Below are positions 1 through 11,840 of a stretch of 64,000 nt of DNA, in pieces (within the stretch, counting starts at the first letter, position 1; every line of letters starts with the position of its first letter). The stretch lies in contig CM075101.1 of NCBI GenBank assembly GCA_037576195.1, positions 20,398,001-20,462,000 of the forward strand. The letters run 5' to 3'. This DNA is from Phytoseiulus persimilis (taxonomy: Eukaryota > Arthropoda > Arachnida > Mesostigmata > Phytoseiidae). The notes beneath the pieces were generated by a model. It was not told where the DNA came from. It searched no databases and worked only from the letters and a program-made list of their open reading frames with translations. The translations under genes and the position numbers were made by a program.

Positions 1-229
1 TTACTGCCCCCTCACATGCACAAGCCACGAACGAACATGATTTCGCGACGAATCTCTCTTTTCTCGCTATCGGTTCGTGAGTTCCATTGGTCTGCAGCGC
101 TTGAGAACTCTTGTCTATCTGAGGAGCTGGGAAATCGCGAGCTCACCAAGACTGCGTCACGCTTAGGACCAAAGAAGTCATGGGAACATTGCACATCGAT
201 AACCTCTCATCGCGGGCTCTGATTCTCAG
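1..229. other. Probable intron upstream of the first visible P450 exon
   Basis: No coding signal is recognisable here. The stretch ends in a pyrimidine-containing acceptor (gattctcag, 221-229) immediately before sequence that aligns with the P450 proline-rich hinge. An ATG at 180 is in frame with that exon, but the residues it adds do not form a membrane anchor. I therefore read the stretch as intron, with the anchor exon to the left of the window. Confidence 0.5.
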
Positions 230-2454
230 ATATCGTCGCTGGCACCTCTCCCTTCTCCGTCGTCATAATATCCCGGGACCTCCGCCTTCATTCTTCTTCG
301 GGAACTTGTGGGATATCTATAAGCATGGACATCTGACGATGCTAGGGCGCTGGCACAAACAATACGGGCCTGTTGTTGGCTACTACTTCGGCATGAAACC
401 CGTCGTAATCAGTGCGGACCCGGAGCATCTGAAGACGATCTTGCTGAAAAAGTTCAATAATTTCACTGATCGTTCGGTGAGTTCGGAAATAGTGACTGCC
501 GAGCTCCAGACAAATCTCCTCTGGGGGTCGCGATAGTCGGAAAGAATTTTGTGCATCAAAACGAAGAAGAGCCCGATAGCTGATTACAATCTGCAGAACC
601 TCGTCAGCGGAGGCCCTGTCGGAGGTCTGGATAGCGCACTGACAGTGCTGCGCGGTGAACGATGGAGGAACGTTCGATCCACTTTGACGCCATCTTTCAC
701 TTCAAGAAAACTCAAACAAGTAAAACTTCGTTCCGATTCCTCCAAATTCAGTCAGTAACAGATGCAGACCGATAAAGCATTTGAATTGCAGTTGAACCCC
801 GAGGTGTGTTCAGTAGTCGACGAGTTCATGAAGAACATCGATGCGGAGTTCGCGAACTCCAACGAGTTCAATATCTACGAGCTCTTCCAAGCTTTGACTT
901 TGGACACCATCTGCAGGACAGGCATGGGAGTCGACTTCGGTATTCAGAAGGACATAAAGAACTCGAAGATTCTGGATTCCTGCAAAACAATCTTCACCAA
1001 CAGATTCAACTTGATTGGAGTGATAATAAGTGAGAGTTAGGATGTCATGAGTTTGAAACGCAGTTGTTATGCCGGCGACTACACCTCCTACATAGAAGTG
1101 CATCCGAGCACTTCTATAAGTTCCTTCACGGAGGCAGAGGTGAGCCGCAGTAATATTCTATCAATCCTCGTACAAGGACCGGTTGATGGTTGCAGTTTCA
1201 TTCCCTGTTCTATGGCCGATGATTGGGAAGCTCATCACAGCCTACCGCCTGAAAGCGAGGAACGAGGGAACTAATCCTGTCAGCGCACTGAAATCGCAAT
1301 GCGCTGAGGTAGTGAAACTCCGACGCAGCAATCCTGAGGTGACTGAATTCGACGGAACTCAACTCCGCGAGATAACTAGGGAATTTCCATCTTGTTCCTT
1401 CAGATAAGGCCGTGAGGCTTCCGATCAAGCATGTTCCCACGTTTTCAGACTCGAAGATTAGATCTCCTGCAACTGATGATCGATGCACAGAAAGCCGACG
1501 CCCCCTCTAGCATGGACGCTCTCATTGCGGGAGACGTTGCGGAGGAGCGGGACCGAGAATCGAACGCGAGTACGAAAACTGCCGACAACGAGTGCCCTTT
1601 CGCCGGGAAATCGAAGGGATTGACCGATGATGAAGTCATAGACAACGCTTTCCTCATCCTACTGGCAGGGTAATTCCTCAAAGCAACCGGGATAACGCTC
1701 TCCCTCGAGGATGCAAACACGTGGCGAATTCTCAAATTCGAGGTCTCAACATTTATTGTTCCTCAGGTTCGAAACGACTTCATCATCACTGGCGTTCATC
1801 ACGAAAATGCTGCTCCGTTTCCCCAACGTGCAAGGGAAGCTTCGAGAAGAGCTCCTCGGAGCGACGAATGGTGGGAAGAGGTTCGACTTTGAAGTTTTAC
1901 AGAGGTGTCATTATTTGGAGGCAGTTATCCAAGAAACTCTTCGCATGTATCCACCAGTATTTTTGTAAGTACCCCTCCTTCTTCTACCTCGTGATTTTTC
2001 TTACTTGGCAATCTGCTCTGAAACTCCGTTTCATCCAACCTAAGGTTTTATACCCTATCCTAGCTTTACGACACGAGAAGCCAAAGAGGACATCGTCATT
2101 GACTATTTCACGATCCCGAAGGGCATGGGAACTTTCGCCTCAGTGAACGAGCTGCACCACAATGAGGAGATCTTCCCGAATCCCTACGAGTTCCAGCCAG
2201 ACCGCTTCCTGCCGGAGAATAAAACGCTGGCAATGACTGCAGCATGGCAACCCTTCGGCGCAGGACCCAGGAATTGTATTGGCATGCGATTCGCCCAGAT
2301 GGAGATCAAGATTGCGTTGGCTAAACTCCTCACTAAATACGAGCTGACGTCGAACCGAGAACCATTGAATGACCCGCATATCGACGTCGTTGATTTACCC
2401 GTTATCCAACAAGTCGAGGATCCTCTCCTGTGCAGACTGAATATAGTCCATTGA
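230..2454 (+). CDS. Cytochrome P450, CYP3 clan, 5' end missing
   Basis: This gene encodes a haem-thiolate monooxygenase of the microsomal type, expected on the ER membrane and acting on lipophilic endogenous or foreign compounds. My exon model is 230-476, 597-719, 762-1029, 1196-1338, 1449-1669, 1767-1964 and 2064-2454; all junctions are GT-AG and phases agree. Visible landmarks in order are the hinge (IPGPPPSFFFGN), helix C (WRNVR, followed by the CYP3-like PSFTSRKLKQ), the I-helix oxygen-binding motif AGFETT, formed across the exon 5/6 junction, the K-helix ExxR (ETLR), PDRF, and the haem loop FGAGPRNCIG with the cysteine ligand. About 529 residues are visible. The N-terminal anchor is absent. 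An acidic/serine-rich insert lies before the I-helix (about 1530-1620). The second intron is only 42 nt. The family is firm; subfamily and substrate cannot be told. Confidence 0.9.
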
Positions 2455-3873
2455 TGCTCAGAACGATCTCCCGGAGCTACCTTCCCGTCATGGGCTATAC
2501 TCGACGGTCATTTCGGAAATTCGATGTACCGTAGACAGATGGTCGCCCGGGAGCTATAAGCCACAAATGCATCTCGTCAATGAAATACAAAATCGAGCGT
2601 ATTCATATTAGAGGGATGAGGACGGAATCATTGCCAACGATGTCTGCAGTGCTGCGGTCCCGGGAAGTTCAATATTGGAGTCTACCGCCATTCAGAAGTG
2701 AATATCATGCTGTTATAATGAAGGAGTACATTGAAGGCGCTACATGAGTGTCGTACATGGTCGACCCCAGTTTGAAAGTCATTTTCGATGTTGAGGGTGC
2801 TCGGACTCATTCCATCAAACAATGATAGCGTACGGAGAGTTTAGGGCTCCCCTACGCATGATAAGACTTGGGTCGGAAATAGGCTGAATCATGGAGGCAA
2901 TGCGAGGATCGGATGTCTAGCCGTCGCTCGTGTGTGCCGATGGGAGCTTCCTCACGACAGAACTGATGGGTTTCTGACAGCCAGTATTTTATTTTCTTAG
3001 AAAAAGGTGTCTGGCAGCTCGTTCTGTACGAGCGATCGCAATGGGAACGGTTGAGCTAGCAGTTAACGAGAAATGCGAAGAGGACGACTAGCAGAAGGAG
3101 AATGTCGAATCCGAGGCCTGAAGCGCACAAGCTACTTTGGACTCGGCGAGGACTTCCGAAAGCCGATCGATTCCGAGATTGCTGGAATCGCACCTGGTTG
3201 CCAACTACGGGTCTGCCCGGAAGAGCTGCTATCAGCCTTTGTGACCGCGGATCTCGTTCGGTCAAATTCAGAATCCCAAAAAAGAGACCGGCATAGGTTG
3301 ATCGATCGAACAACGACCAGCGAAATCGACTACGTCGGCGTGTCTCCGGTGTTTCTCATGGAACTGCAACGATGGAGAATCAAACACCACTGCCCAAGAT
3401 GTTGCTCATTCTGCACAAGTAAATCACCGTGGTTTGGAATTTTAGTGAGTTCAGTTGGTCCCCCGCTAGGTTCAGTTCATTCGATACTTCCAAGCGAATA
3501 TATCGATTCGGAAGTCGATCGGGCTCCGGCGAATTCCCCTTCCGATCCGGATGGCGAGCGAACGTGACGATTTCGGAGAGGAAATACCCGCATCAGAGGT
3601 CAATCTGACAGACTCCTCCCGGATAAGTAGTCGCAGTTGTTGCTTTGCTGTTCCGAGAGAGCATTCATGCTCTTTACGCCTACCATTCGCCAGCTCCGTC
3701 CTTCTTGTGATGATGTCTTCGTGGGACCTTATCTAACACCAGGCCCATCGGAAGGGTTTCGAGAACTTCTTGGCGCCGCGCCCCACTTTCTCCGGTATGA
3801 CATGGCTGCGCTCCGACTGGTAATGATCATTGAACTTTCTGACGTTCTGAAACACAATTTGGAAGGCTTGAAC
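2455..3873. other. Intergenic, no gene recognised
   Basis: This begins with the presumed 3' UTR of the P450. I see no canonical AATAAA close to the stop. Open frames at 3073-3567 and 3551-3736 have no recognisable domain and look like chance frames in a GC-balanced sequence. Confidence 0.5.
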
Positions 3874-4537
3874 CAGGGGTGGGCAACATGGTGCGGCATG
3901 CGGGCCACCTTGTGGCGCTCCTCATGACAATTTTTGTCCCAGCCATGGCAGAGAACCGTGTTGCACACAAGTTGGCTGATGAGAGAAAAATTCTCTCGGC
4001 TTCGAAGGGGAGTATCGGACGCTCCTGACGTCGAGCGTGTCAGAATTTGAGCAAGCTGGTCTCATCGGAAGTGTCACGCAATCAAATTATTTGAGAGAGA
4101 TCTGCAGGTATCTTGGAAACGTGGAAGTGGACCCTGGTCAGAACACCGGCTCAGAGCGGATTTCGAAATCAGCAACAGCTGTCACAGCGCTTCATTTCGT
4201 CGGAGAAGAGAGCTTGAAAGATACCACGCGGTCAATGTGTATGTTGCAGAGCACATTGCATTTGCATTGAATTTCCGCCGAGTTTTTACCAGGAAGATGC
4301 TCCAGAATTTCGGTGATTGTCAACCCGAGCCTGGATATCCATATCGTCAATTGGCTCGGGACTTCTGTTTTTTCGCTCGTCTATGCGCGCGATTTATCGA
4401 GCTTGAGGAATATTTGAGACAAATGGGTCTGTCACGTACTTTATTCCTCCTCAACTCTGTATCGCTGCATCAATCGGTTGAAATCTCTCTCACGCGTCAC
4501 TGAGCAAGTCCCCGCGCCCACAGTTTGAGCACCCCTC
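3874..4537. mobile_element. Decayed hAT-like non-autonomous element (possible)
   Basis: The left end starts CAGGGGTGGGCAAC and continues into a CGGCATGCGGGCC-like stretch. The right end, read on the minus strand, starts GAGGGGTGCTCAAACTGTGG. Both ends resemble the widespread hAT terminal pattern (CAGGGGTG followed by a GCGGCCCGCGGGCC-like stretch) and are in inverted orientation 664 bases apart. The two flanking 8-mers (gcttgaac and ccctcata) do not match. No transposase frame survives inside; the open frames at 4037-4270 and 4237-4503 carry no motif that I know. An old, diverged MITE is the best reading, but chance similarity cannot be excluded. Confidence 0.4.
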
Positions 4538-5779
4538 CCTCATAAAAATGGACGTTCTGACCCGAGAACTCGAAGAATTGGCCGCGAGCAGTCGACCTCC
4601 ATTCGAGCTGACGGCGCAGAGCATGCGCGCGGTGATAATGTCAGTCGTATCGGATTCTTGACATCAGCTCAGTTGAGGATTCGGATGACCACTCGGCGAG
4701 GACTGTCCAACATAGCCCCATCAACGAACTTGTTGTCTCTGCTAATCGTATGAACATCCCGATTGGTCTGTGAAAGCTCGTCGGCACGCGTTCAGTCAGT
4801 GTGGGAAGCGCTCGAGCTCAAACCCGGTGGGCGGTCTTGAGTCCGTGCAGGCCGAGACATGACAAATATGAGAGCAGTAGCCCACGACGTATCTCTGATC
4901 AGCTGACGGTGACTGCACCGTGTTAGTCCTGCTTAGACCGACTGCTGGTTCACGGTATGCGTCGAGCGGAACAGGCGGCAAAGCACCTCACTCATGGGAT
5001 TACGATGTCAACGATCAGCTCTCAAGTTTCTTAGGCTTTGACACCGCGGCGGTTCCCCCATCCACGTTCGCTGACGATTCAGCGAGGCAATTGTGACTCC
5101 TAGCTGGGACTGTCGAAGCTGATTCGAAAACTCATCCCGTCCACCATGGAGAACACACTTGGGGAAAATGAATGGTAAAGAGTTCAGCCGTTGAGTTCCG
5201 AATCGTGGTGGGCGCTGCGATTCAGAGAGTCCGGAGAACTATGTCGGAAGCTGGAGAATTTCCTCTGTTCGTCATGACGTCAGTCTCGTTTCGCTGCCCT
5301 CAGGGAAATCTATCCCGAGATCTTCTCTAGAATCTATCCGATGTATCTTGTCATTACTTATGATCACTCTCATCGCTCAGAACTGCGATTCACTCCGCGA
5401 GGTGTCATTCTAACTACGAAAAGTTGTGTCTGAGATGATATCGATCGCTCTCGTGACTCCTTCGCCTCCAAGGCGATTGAAGACGAGAGAACTTATGACC
5501 TGAAATCGCCAATCCGACCCCTGTCGTAGTGCTCAAACCTGACAAAAGAAACGCTCCTTCTCTCTGACAGACTCAGTGACGTTCAGTCATCTCACGAGAG
5601 GCACCATCCCGAACAGCTTTGTCTCCGCATCGCCGAGCGAAATTCGGCATCGACGGATAGACGAGTATCGACGCGCTGAGATTCCGGTAATCTTTCAGAC
5701 TCTCCACACTGCGGGCGTTTCGATCGATTCACTCGAGCCGCCAATTCATTCAACGGTTTTGTAAACGAACTTGTCCGAG
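4538..5779. other. Intergenic / 5' flank of the TMEM104 gene
   Basis: Nothing coding is recognised. The last few hundred bases must hold the promoter and 5' UTR of the gene starting at 5780, but I see no convincing TATA box or initiator to place the transcription start. Confidence 0.4.
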
Positions 5780-8700
5780 ATGCCCGCCGGAAGCCCGATT
5801 TCCGACGGCTACTCGGAATGGGTGAGTTAGTTTCCACTCTGGTGCCTGAATTTTTGGCCTGGTTCGGTGCACGGATGTGTCATCCTTCCTGATTGATTTT
5901 ACAGGTCGGTTTGATCTACATCTTCAACCTGATTGTGGGCACTGGAGCTCTGGCGATGCCGAATGCATTCGCGGACGCCGGTTGGCTTCTGTCGGTCATC
6001 GGGGTTGTCATATTGGCGTTCGTATCTTACGTTACGGCTACATTCATGATCGAAGCCATGGCCGCAGCGAACGCACTGGAGCTCTTCAAGAAACTGCAAC
6101 GTTACAAAAAGGTTGAGGAGGCATTTGATTGGAATTTATTCACAACGGAAGCTAGAGATTTTCCATGACTGACACATGAGCTCCAAGAGTTCGGCCTGGA
6201 GAGGGATAAACTAGTGAAAATTACCCTACAGGCCTCCAATCTTCAGGGGGGATCGGATGACCGAGAGAGCGAAGACATCTCAGAGGTGGGGATAGAGCCG
6301 ACAATGAATTTCCATTCCGGTAGTCATCCAGCCGATGAACGCTTTCTTGTTTGAAGCCTTGTGTGGAGTTCGAGAGAGCTCCGTGTATTTTGAGCAGAGT
6401 TTCATCTTGAACGAGCCAAATCTCTGTTTCCAGCTTGAGTCGAGAGACGATGAGGCAACCGAACAGAATGTTGACAGCGATGAAAGGGTACATCTGCTTG
6501 TAAACAGTAAGAACGTATATTGAGAACGTATTACTAACATAAGTATCACAACTGACTTTCATTCTCTGCTCGTTCGTGCTCGTTTTGTGTTCTGTATTCC
6601 GCTCCTCCTTCCACCCCGCATGATCTTTGATCGCATGCTAATCTGTTCGTGCATGTGCACGCTTAGGTCGGCTTCGATGGGAACCTGTCTAATCGCCGGA
6701 AATCAAACAGTAAGTGGCTAGCCTGTCTGGAGTTTTGCTCCGCTCCGTGCACGATGACTCCTCCTCAGGTTTCCAATGCCTGAATTGTTTGGAGACTATA
6801 AACTGATTCAGTACCTAAATTACCCAGGTGCTCTGGAGTCTGTGGCTGAATCACCCTCAACGGATTACTTTGCCATAACCGAGGTATTCGAAATGGGTGA
6901 GTTCTCATCAGTAATAAGCGGCGAATAGGGAACCCACTGGAGATGGTTTGGAGAGTCTCCAGTAAATCCTATCCCTTCGACCTAATCATCGAACTCCGTT
7001 CATGCTGGTGGAGTTATTCCGGGAACCCGATCGTGGTTCAGGGGAAGTTGCCCGTTGGCAATCCAAGTTTCCTTCCATCTATTGGAGTGCTCCTCGCTCA
7101 ACGATGGCAATTTTCAGGTCGGATGGCTTCGATGTTTTACAGTAAATGGGGACTGCGACTCTTCTACATCTGTATCGCAATTTATTTGTACGGGGATCTC
7201 GCCATATATGGGACAGCTGTGGCCAAATCGCTCCGTGATGTTATCTGGTAACTGGCTATGCGTGGAAGACGCATGCCTTGAGAATTGGAACCTCCCGTGC
7301 CTCTGCAATTTGCTCCTCCACTGTACCCATGCTTCCCGATTCAATCAGCCACATATTTGCAGTGATAAGGTGAATGGTACGCAGGCCGAGGACGCGCGGA
7401 CACCGTGTTGGTCATCTACAAGCATAGAACGTGGCCAAGTAAGCAGAAAAGCTTCCTCCTCTGGAATTACCCGTTGCCGCCCTGTGGCAGGCTGAGTCGA
7501 ATTCTCATCTGATCGATCTCGGATGAATCGATATGATCCGTTTCATTGTTTTTCAGGCGTACAGGATTTTTCTGGCGGCATTCATCTGTTTTGTGGCGCC
7601 CTTCACTTTCTTCAACGTACAGAAAACCAAGTACCTGCAAATTGCTACAACGATTCTTCGGTGGACAGGTCAGACGGGCACCTCGGTGGTGATCGACTGC
7701 AAACCGACCCGAAATATTCAGCTTACTTTGTTGGAGAAGAAGGCCACGCAACATATAATATGGAAATATGGATTTTTTACAGCTTTCTTATCGATGATTA
7801 CGCTTTGCTTTGTTGCGATAGTCGGAGGAAAAGCGAAGGGCAACCCGAACGTAGCGAGGCCGCTGGAGCTGCCCACGCTTTTCGGAGTGTGCGTTTATTC
7901 CTTCATGTGCCACCACTCTTTGCCATCGTTGGTTACACCGATTACAAAGAAGAAAAACATCTATGGGTTGATTGCTGGAGATTTTTTACTGATATTGTGT
8001 TTCTACAACCTGCTCTCATTGACAGGTAACGTCGCTGAGTAGTCATCACTAGAACACTTGATTTCGCCTAATTTCGCGCTCGCTAGTAAATTGCTGCTGA
8101 ACGTTTCAGGAGTTTTCACTTTCGATGACCTCAAGGATACCTACACACTCGATTTTGAACCGACAGCAGGAGAGTCCATCGTTCCCGTTTTCGCCCCTCT
8201 CCAGTACTTCCTGGCGCTTTTTCCAGTGTTGACACTCTCAACGAACTTCCCTATCATCTCTATAACTCTGCAAAACAATCTCAAGACGCTCATATTGGGT
8301 GAAAAACGCCAGTATTCTCTCCTTGGGAAAGTGAGGATAACCATGAACAAAACGACACTCTCGATGTTAGGGGCCGATAAATGTCGAGATACGATGATCC
8401 CATTCTTCCTTTTTTTCAGATCGGTATCCCACTTCTGGCTCTCATACCCCCGATGATGATTTCGTTCTTCACGGAGAACGTCAAAATTCTCGTAACCTTG
8501 ACAGGTCGGATCGCCCGAGAGTTTTCTTTCCTTTCGAGATCAGTGTTTCTCACCCTTACTGTTCTTGCCAGCTCCCAAAAGGCCGCCGTCGGCACACCAA
8601 CGGCGGTCGGTCACCGACCCTTAGTTTAGAAGCACTGTTCTAGACTGCAATCGATCGGTCATGTAGGGTTTTAGCCCGCTAACTCCCTCCGGAGCTCCAG

Positions 8701-8942
8701 CGACGAAATTCTCAAAGCCATCGTGGGTTTCAGGTGCTTTCGCTGGATCGGTCATACAATACGTCATCCCTGCGAGCTTAGTATACTTTTCTCGGAAAGA
8801 GGTCATACTCAATATGGGAATCGGGGTGAGGAACAATTTCGCAAGCCCCTTCAAGGGCTCGCTCTGGATTTCGTTCGCCATGGTCTGGACCGTAATTTGT
8901 ACAATATTGGTCTCTATACACGAGGTCAAAAAGTTCGTTTGA
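5780..8942 (+). CDS. TMEM104: TMEM104 family membrane protein, complete
   Basis: This is a multi-pass membrane protein of the amino acid/auxin permease-like superfamily; the transported substrate of TMEM104 is not established. Exons are 5780-5821, 5905-6111, 6434-6499, 6667-6709, 6828-6896, 7118-7247, 7363-7438, 7557-7668, 7783-8025, 8110-8330, 8420-8504 and 8734-8942. These sum to 1503 nt, or 500 residues, very close to vertebrate TMEM104. Diagnostic matches are FNLIVGTGALAMPNAF in helix 1, IEAMAAANA, MGRMASMF, YLYGDLAIY, PFTFFNVQKTKYLQ, LFGVCVYSFMCHHSLPSL, LSTNFPII and IQYVIPA. The acidic loop after helix 2 (exons 3-5) is poorly conserved, so the ends of exon 3 (6487 or 6499) and exon 4 are less sure. 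The ATG at 5780 begins a short N-terminal exon that splices in phase into VGLIYIFN. Family assignment is firm. Confidence 0.93.
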
Positions 8943-8973
8943 AACAAATAATAATGTGCATATTTCTGGTGCT

Positions 8974-8979
8974 AATAAA
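8974..8979 (+). terminator. Polyadenylation signal AATAAA of the TMEM104 gene
   Basis: A canonical AATAAA lies 32 bases after the stop codon at 8940-8942, so the 3' UTR would be very short. It is the first such hexamer downstream and is followed by TG-rich sequence. Confidence 0.7.
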
Positions 8980-9376
8980 TGCACTGATGCTGCAGGTCGG
9001 TGCCATTGTTCGGTTTCGTGGAAAACTCAACTCCTTCCATTCGAGTCATTAGGATCTATTCGAACAGAGAAATGTGTGACTTCTCATGCAGACTGTGAGC
9101 CACACAGTAGGTGAAGAGAGCACGGAGGAATGAGGCACGGATTATGTCCCAGCTTCCAGAGAGCATGTTTGTTCGAGGATCAGTTTCCGTGTTGTCCCGA
9201 TTCTTTTCCTTGCAAGAAATCGAGTTTGCATCACGGACCTAGCTCGACGAAATGAGAACTGAAAATAAGATGGCATGCCACCAGGAGAAGGTCGAGAGGG
9301 GGCATGAGATTCTCGGATCTCAGCCAGGAAAAGAGTGGGCTTTTTGCAAGAGTCTATCCCGCAATCAGTAGGATGG
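8980..9376. other. Intergenic spacer before hAT element 1
   Basis: Apart from the TMEM104 3' end at its start, I see no gene, repeat or signal here. Confidence 0.5.
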
Positions 9377-9384
9377 ATGCTGAC
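9377..9384. repeat. Target-site duplication, left copy (hAT element 1)
   Basis: The 8-mer ATGCTGAC directly abuts the left terminal inverted repeat and is repeated exactly at 10582-10589. An 8-bp duplication is the signature of hAT superfamily insertion. Confidence 0.9.
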
Positions 9385-9397
9385 TAGGCTTTGCGAA

Positions 9398-9523
9398 TAA
9401 CCGCATTCCTAAATAACCGCGGTCACGGTTAACCGATAAACGCAAATCCATAGCCGCAATAGCGGTTAACCGCAGAACTAGGGTTAATAACTGGTTAATA
9501 ACAATAACCGCGGCTACATGGAA
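9398..9523. repeat. Subterminal TAACCGC/GCGGTTA array, left
   Basis: This holds several copies of AACCGC or its complement, including ATAACCGC, AACCGCGGT, GGTTAACCG and GCGGTTAACCGC. Some copies overlap as small palindromes. The mirrored cluster at the other end of the element argues for transposase-binding sites. Confidence 0.75.
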
Positions 9524-10466
9524 GAACGCTTCCTGGGAATCCTCCAGGAGCTCCTCCAAGCTTATCCTCTTCTATCGGGACGAAGGTTCCTCTATTAACG
9601 GATACAACGAGATCTCGAAACACATCTCATAAAGACTCGTTTGTTGCAACTCGACCGTGATCAGATGGGGCCGGGAATATTGGTTGAACGTTTCGAGTCA
9701 CGAAATCTTTGACAAATTATCCTGATGCAAAACAGATCATCTTGTATTGTGGAGCCCCCGTCCGATGAATGTAGTCAGCAATTTCGGGTTCAACTCCTCA
9801 CGATCCGCTGAGGAAGCGTTGCAAACTCTGAAATGTGAAAGTGGCTCCGATTTCTGCACAGTTTCGCGAGCAAAGAGTGCCCAAAAGCATGCCTCCTTGT
9901 TGGGTTGAGATGACTCACGTAATTCCACGTCCTGATTCTCGAGTTTTTTTAATTGGGAACCCTCGAGGTTCCAATTTTTGTCTGACTCCAAATTACTGCT
10001 CCCGGCTTCGATATCACCGTTATCGTCTTCGAATCGGGCGTATGTTCTCCGTTCCGAGCAGTGCATGAGAGACAGCCGTTTTCTGGTAGGACTTCATCAC
10101 AATTCTTTTATCGATGCCTTCCAACGGGAGTGCAACCCACACGATAGCCACTTCCGCTCTGCTCTGTTCCCTGATCCTACCAGATGCGCAAAGCTCTGGA
10201 AGATTGAGCCTTCCGCCTCCAATGCTGGCTCATCGATTCCTTGAACGGCTTGCTCATGGGGGCATGAGGAGGCTGTTCCTGATGTGTGTCCAGGTATAAT
10301 TGCTGGCCAGGTCCGGTTTTCGGAAACGTGTACGAACTTTGTTCAACGGGAGTCAACGCACAATATGTCACAGTCTAGAAGCAATTCATTTCTCAGCACT
10401 TATCTGCAGATTCCCAGCCAGAGTACGCTTATCAGACACGACGCTTTCTCGAAAAATCATACATTT

Positions 10467-10563
10467 CGGAAAATTGCGGTCAAATGCGGTTATAACCGCA
10501 GTTCGCTCGCGGTTATTGCGGTTAAAAAACGCAAAATACTTGCGGTCATTAACCGCGGTTGAA
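10467..10563. repeat. Subterminal GCGGTTA/TAACCGC array, right
   Basis: This includes TGCGGTCA, TGCGGTTATAACCGCA, GCGGTTATTGCGGTTA and TTAACCGCGGTT. It is the counterpart of the left array, in about the same density. Confidence 0.75.
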
Positions 10564-10581
10564 TCACCGTTGCAAAGCCTA

Positions 10582-10589
10582 ATGCTGAC
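10582..10589. repeat. Target-site duplication, right copy (hAT element 1)
   Basis: ATGCTGAC, identical to 9377-9384, directly follows the right terminal inverted repeat. Confidence 0.9.
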
Positions 10590-11840
10590 CACCGGAGTGG
10601 GATGGATGCGGATCAGAAAGAAAATGAGCTGCATGATGGAGACAAAACAGGACTTGATGAAGGAATACTCCCACAGTGGTAAGAAGCAAATCAGAACGAG
10701 AGCTGACAGCAGGAAAAAGACCCTCGCGCAAGAAAGTGCTCAGAATGTATCGTTCCGGGCGGGAAAACGAGGATTTCGTGAAGAAACTAACAGGTTCACT
10801 CGAGGGAAAACAAGCGTATTCCCGGCCGGTTGGGGTGATACCGCTCCGGTGAAACGATGTCGGTCGTTCCAGCCCGCCATACAATGCTACGTCACAGCAG
10901 TACAAAACTTTTTGGACGAACATGAATATGATGTTTCAGGCCTGGATCGCTCACTACAACGACGTTGGCCTTGACGAGACCACTAGTATTGTTATTGGAA
11001 CCGTGATTTCCAGAAATTGGATAGTTCCACTCGTCGAGCGTTTGAGTCTTGGAAGATCTCATTCGAATCTTCCCTGTAGATGGTGAAAGAGTTTCGGGAT
11101 TCATCCGCTTTGGTGGTGCTCCTTGTCGGTCAATAACTGCTGCCAGGTCGACAGTTCTTGCCTGATTCACTGCTCGACCGGTGCGGCTCTCGTAGGAAGT
11201 TGACGCTTGCTTTGCCTTTCTGACACATACGGGGCTTCGAATTAAGTGCGAAAGGTTTCATCCCCCCGCTTGCTCATCCGCTATTCTAGCCCGACGTGCT
11301 CGGGAGATAAAAAAAAAGTCGCGCAAGAAATTCAGGTCAGAAAAGCTTCAGGATCGCCCAGGGAAACGCGAAATTCCCGATCGGTATCACTCCTGTGCAC
11401 GGTCTAGAAGCAACCTCCGCGACGAACGGCAGATACACGAATCAGGGCACGGAATGACGGACCCGGTTGTGCGAAGGACAATTCTGCCATGAGAGAGACT
11501 GGCAGGATGCCGAGGCGGTTCTTTTCAGAGGACAGGGAACTGTTCTGATTCGGATATTTCAGACGAAGATTCCGATTGGGGAATTCGGGAGTGAATTTTG
11601 ATTCAAACGAAGAGTCGAGCGTTCATCTGATGGTTTCATTGGAAGCTAATAGGCTGTAGAGACGATTCCATTGCACCACAAGATGAGCATCTGCTTGTTG
11701 CGGGGAGGAGAGGCCTCTTAGGCCGATAGCTTGCAACACTCCCGGCGATCCCTCCACCTGGTTCGGCTGCTCGTTGAGTCATCGGCTGAACAAATATTTC
11801 CTCAAAGTTCTTGTCTGCTTCCTCTCTTTGATGAGTATAC

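Larger units (their letters stand above)
9385..10581. mobile_element. Non-autonomous hAT element 1 (1,197 bp)
   Basis: The element is bounded by a perfect 10-bp terminal inverted repeat (TAGGCTTTGC at 9385-9394; its complement at 10572-10581) and by a perfect 8-bp target duplication. Both ends carry dense subterminal arrays of the hexamer-like word GCGGTTA / TAACCGC in both orientations, as expected of transposase-binding sites. The interior has no intact transposase: the longest minus-strand frames (for example 9737-10066, and a stop-free run at about 10023-10235) show neither a BED finger nor the C-terminal hAT dimerisation motif. It is therefore a MITE-like or internally decayed copy, mobilised if at all in trans. 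The exact duplication shows that both ends and the insertion site are preserved. Confidence 0.85.

Noticed and set aside
180..229. ATG 180 as the start of the P450
   Set aside because: The residues it adds do not form the expected membrane anchor, and a good acceptor at 221-229 lies directly before the conserved hinge.
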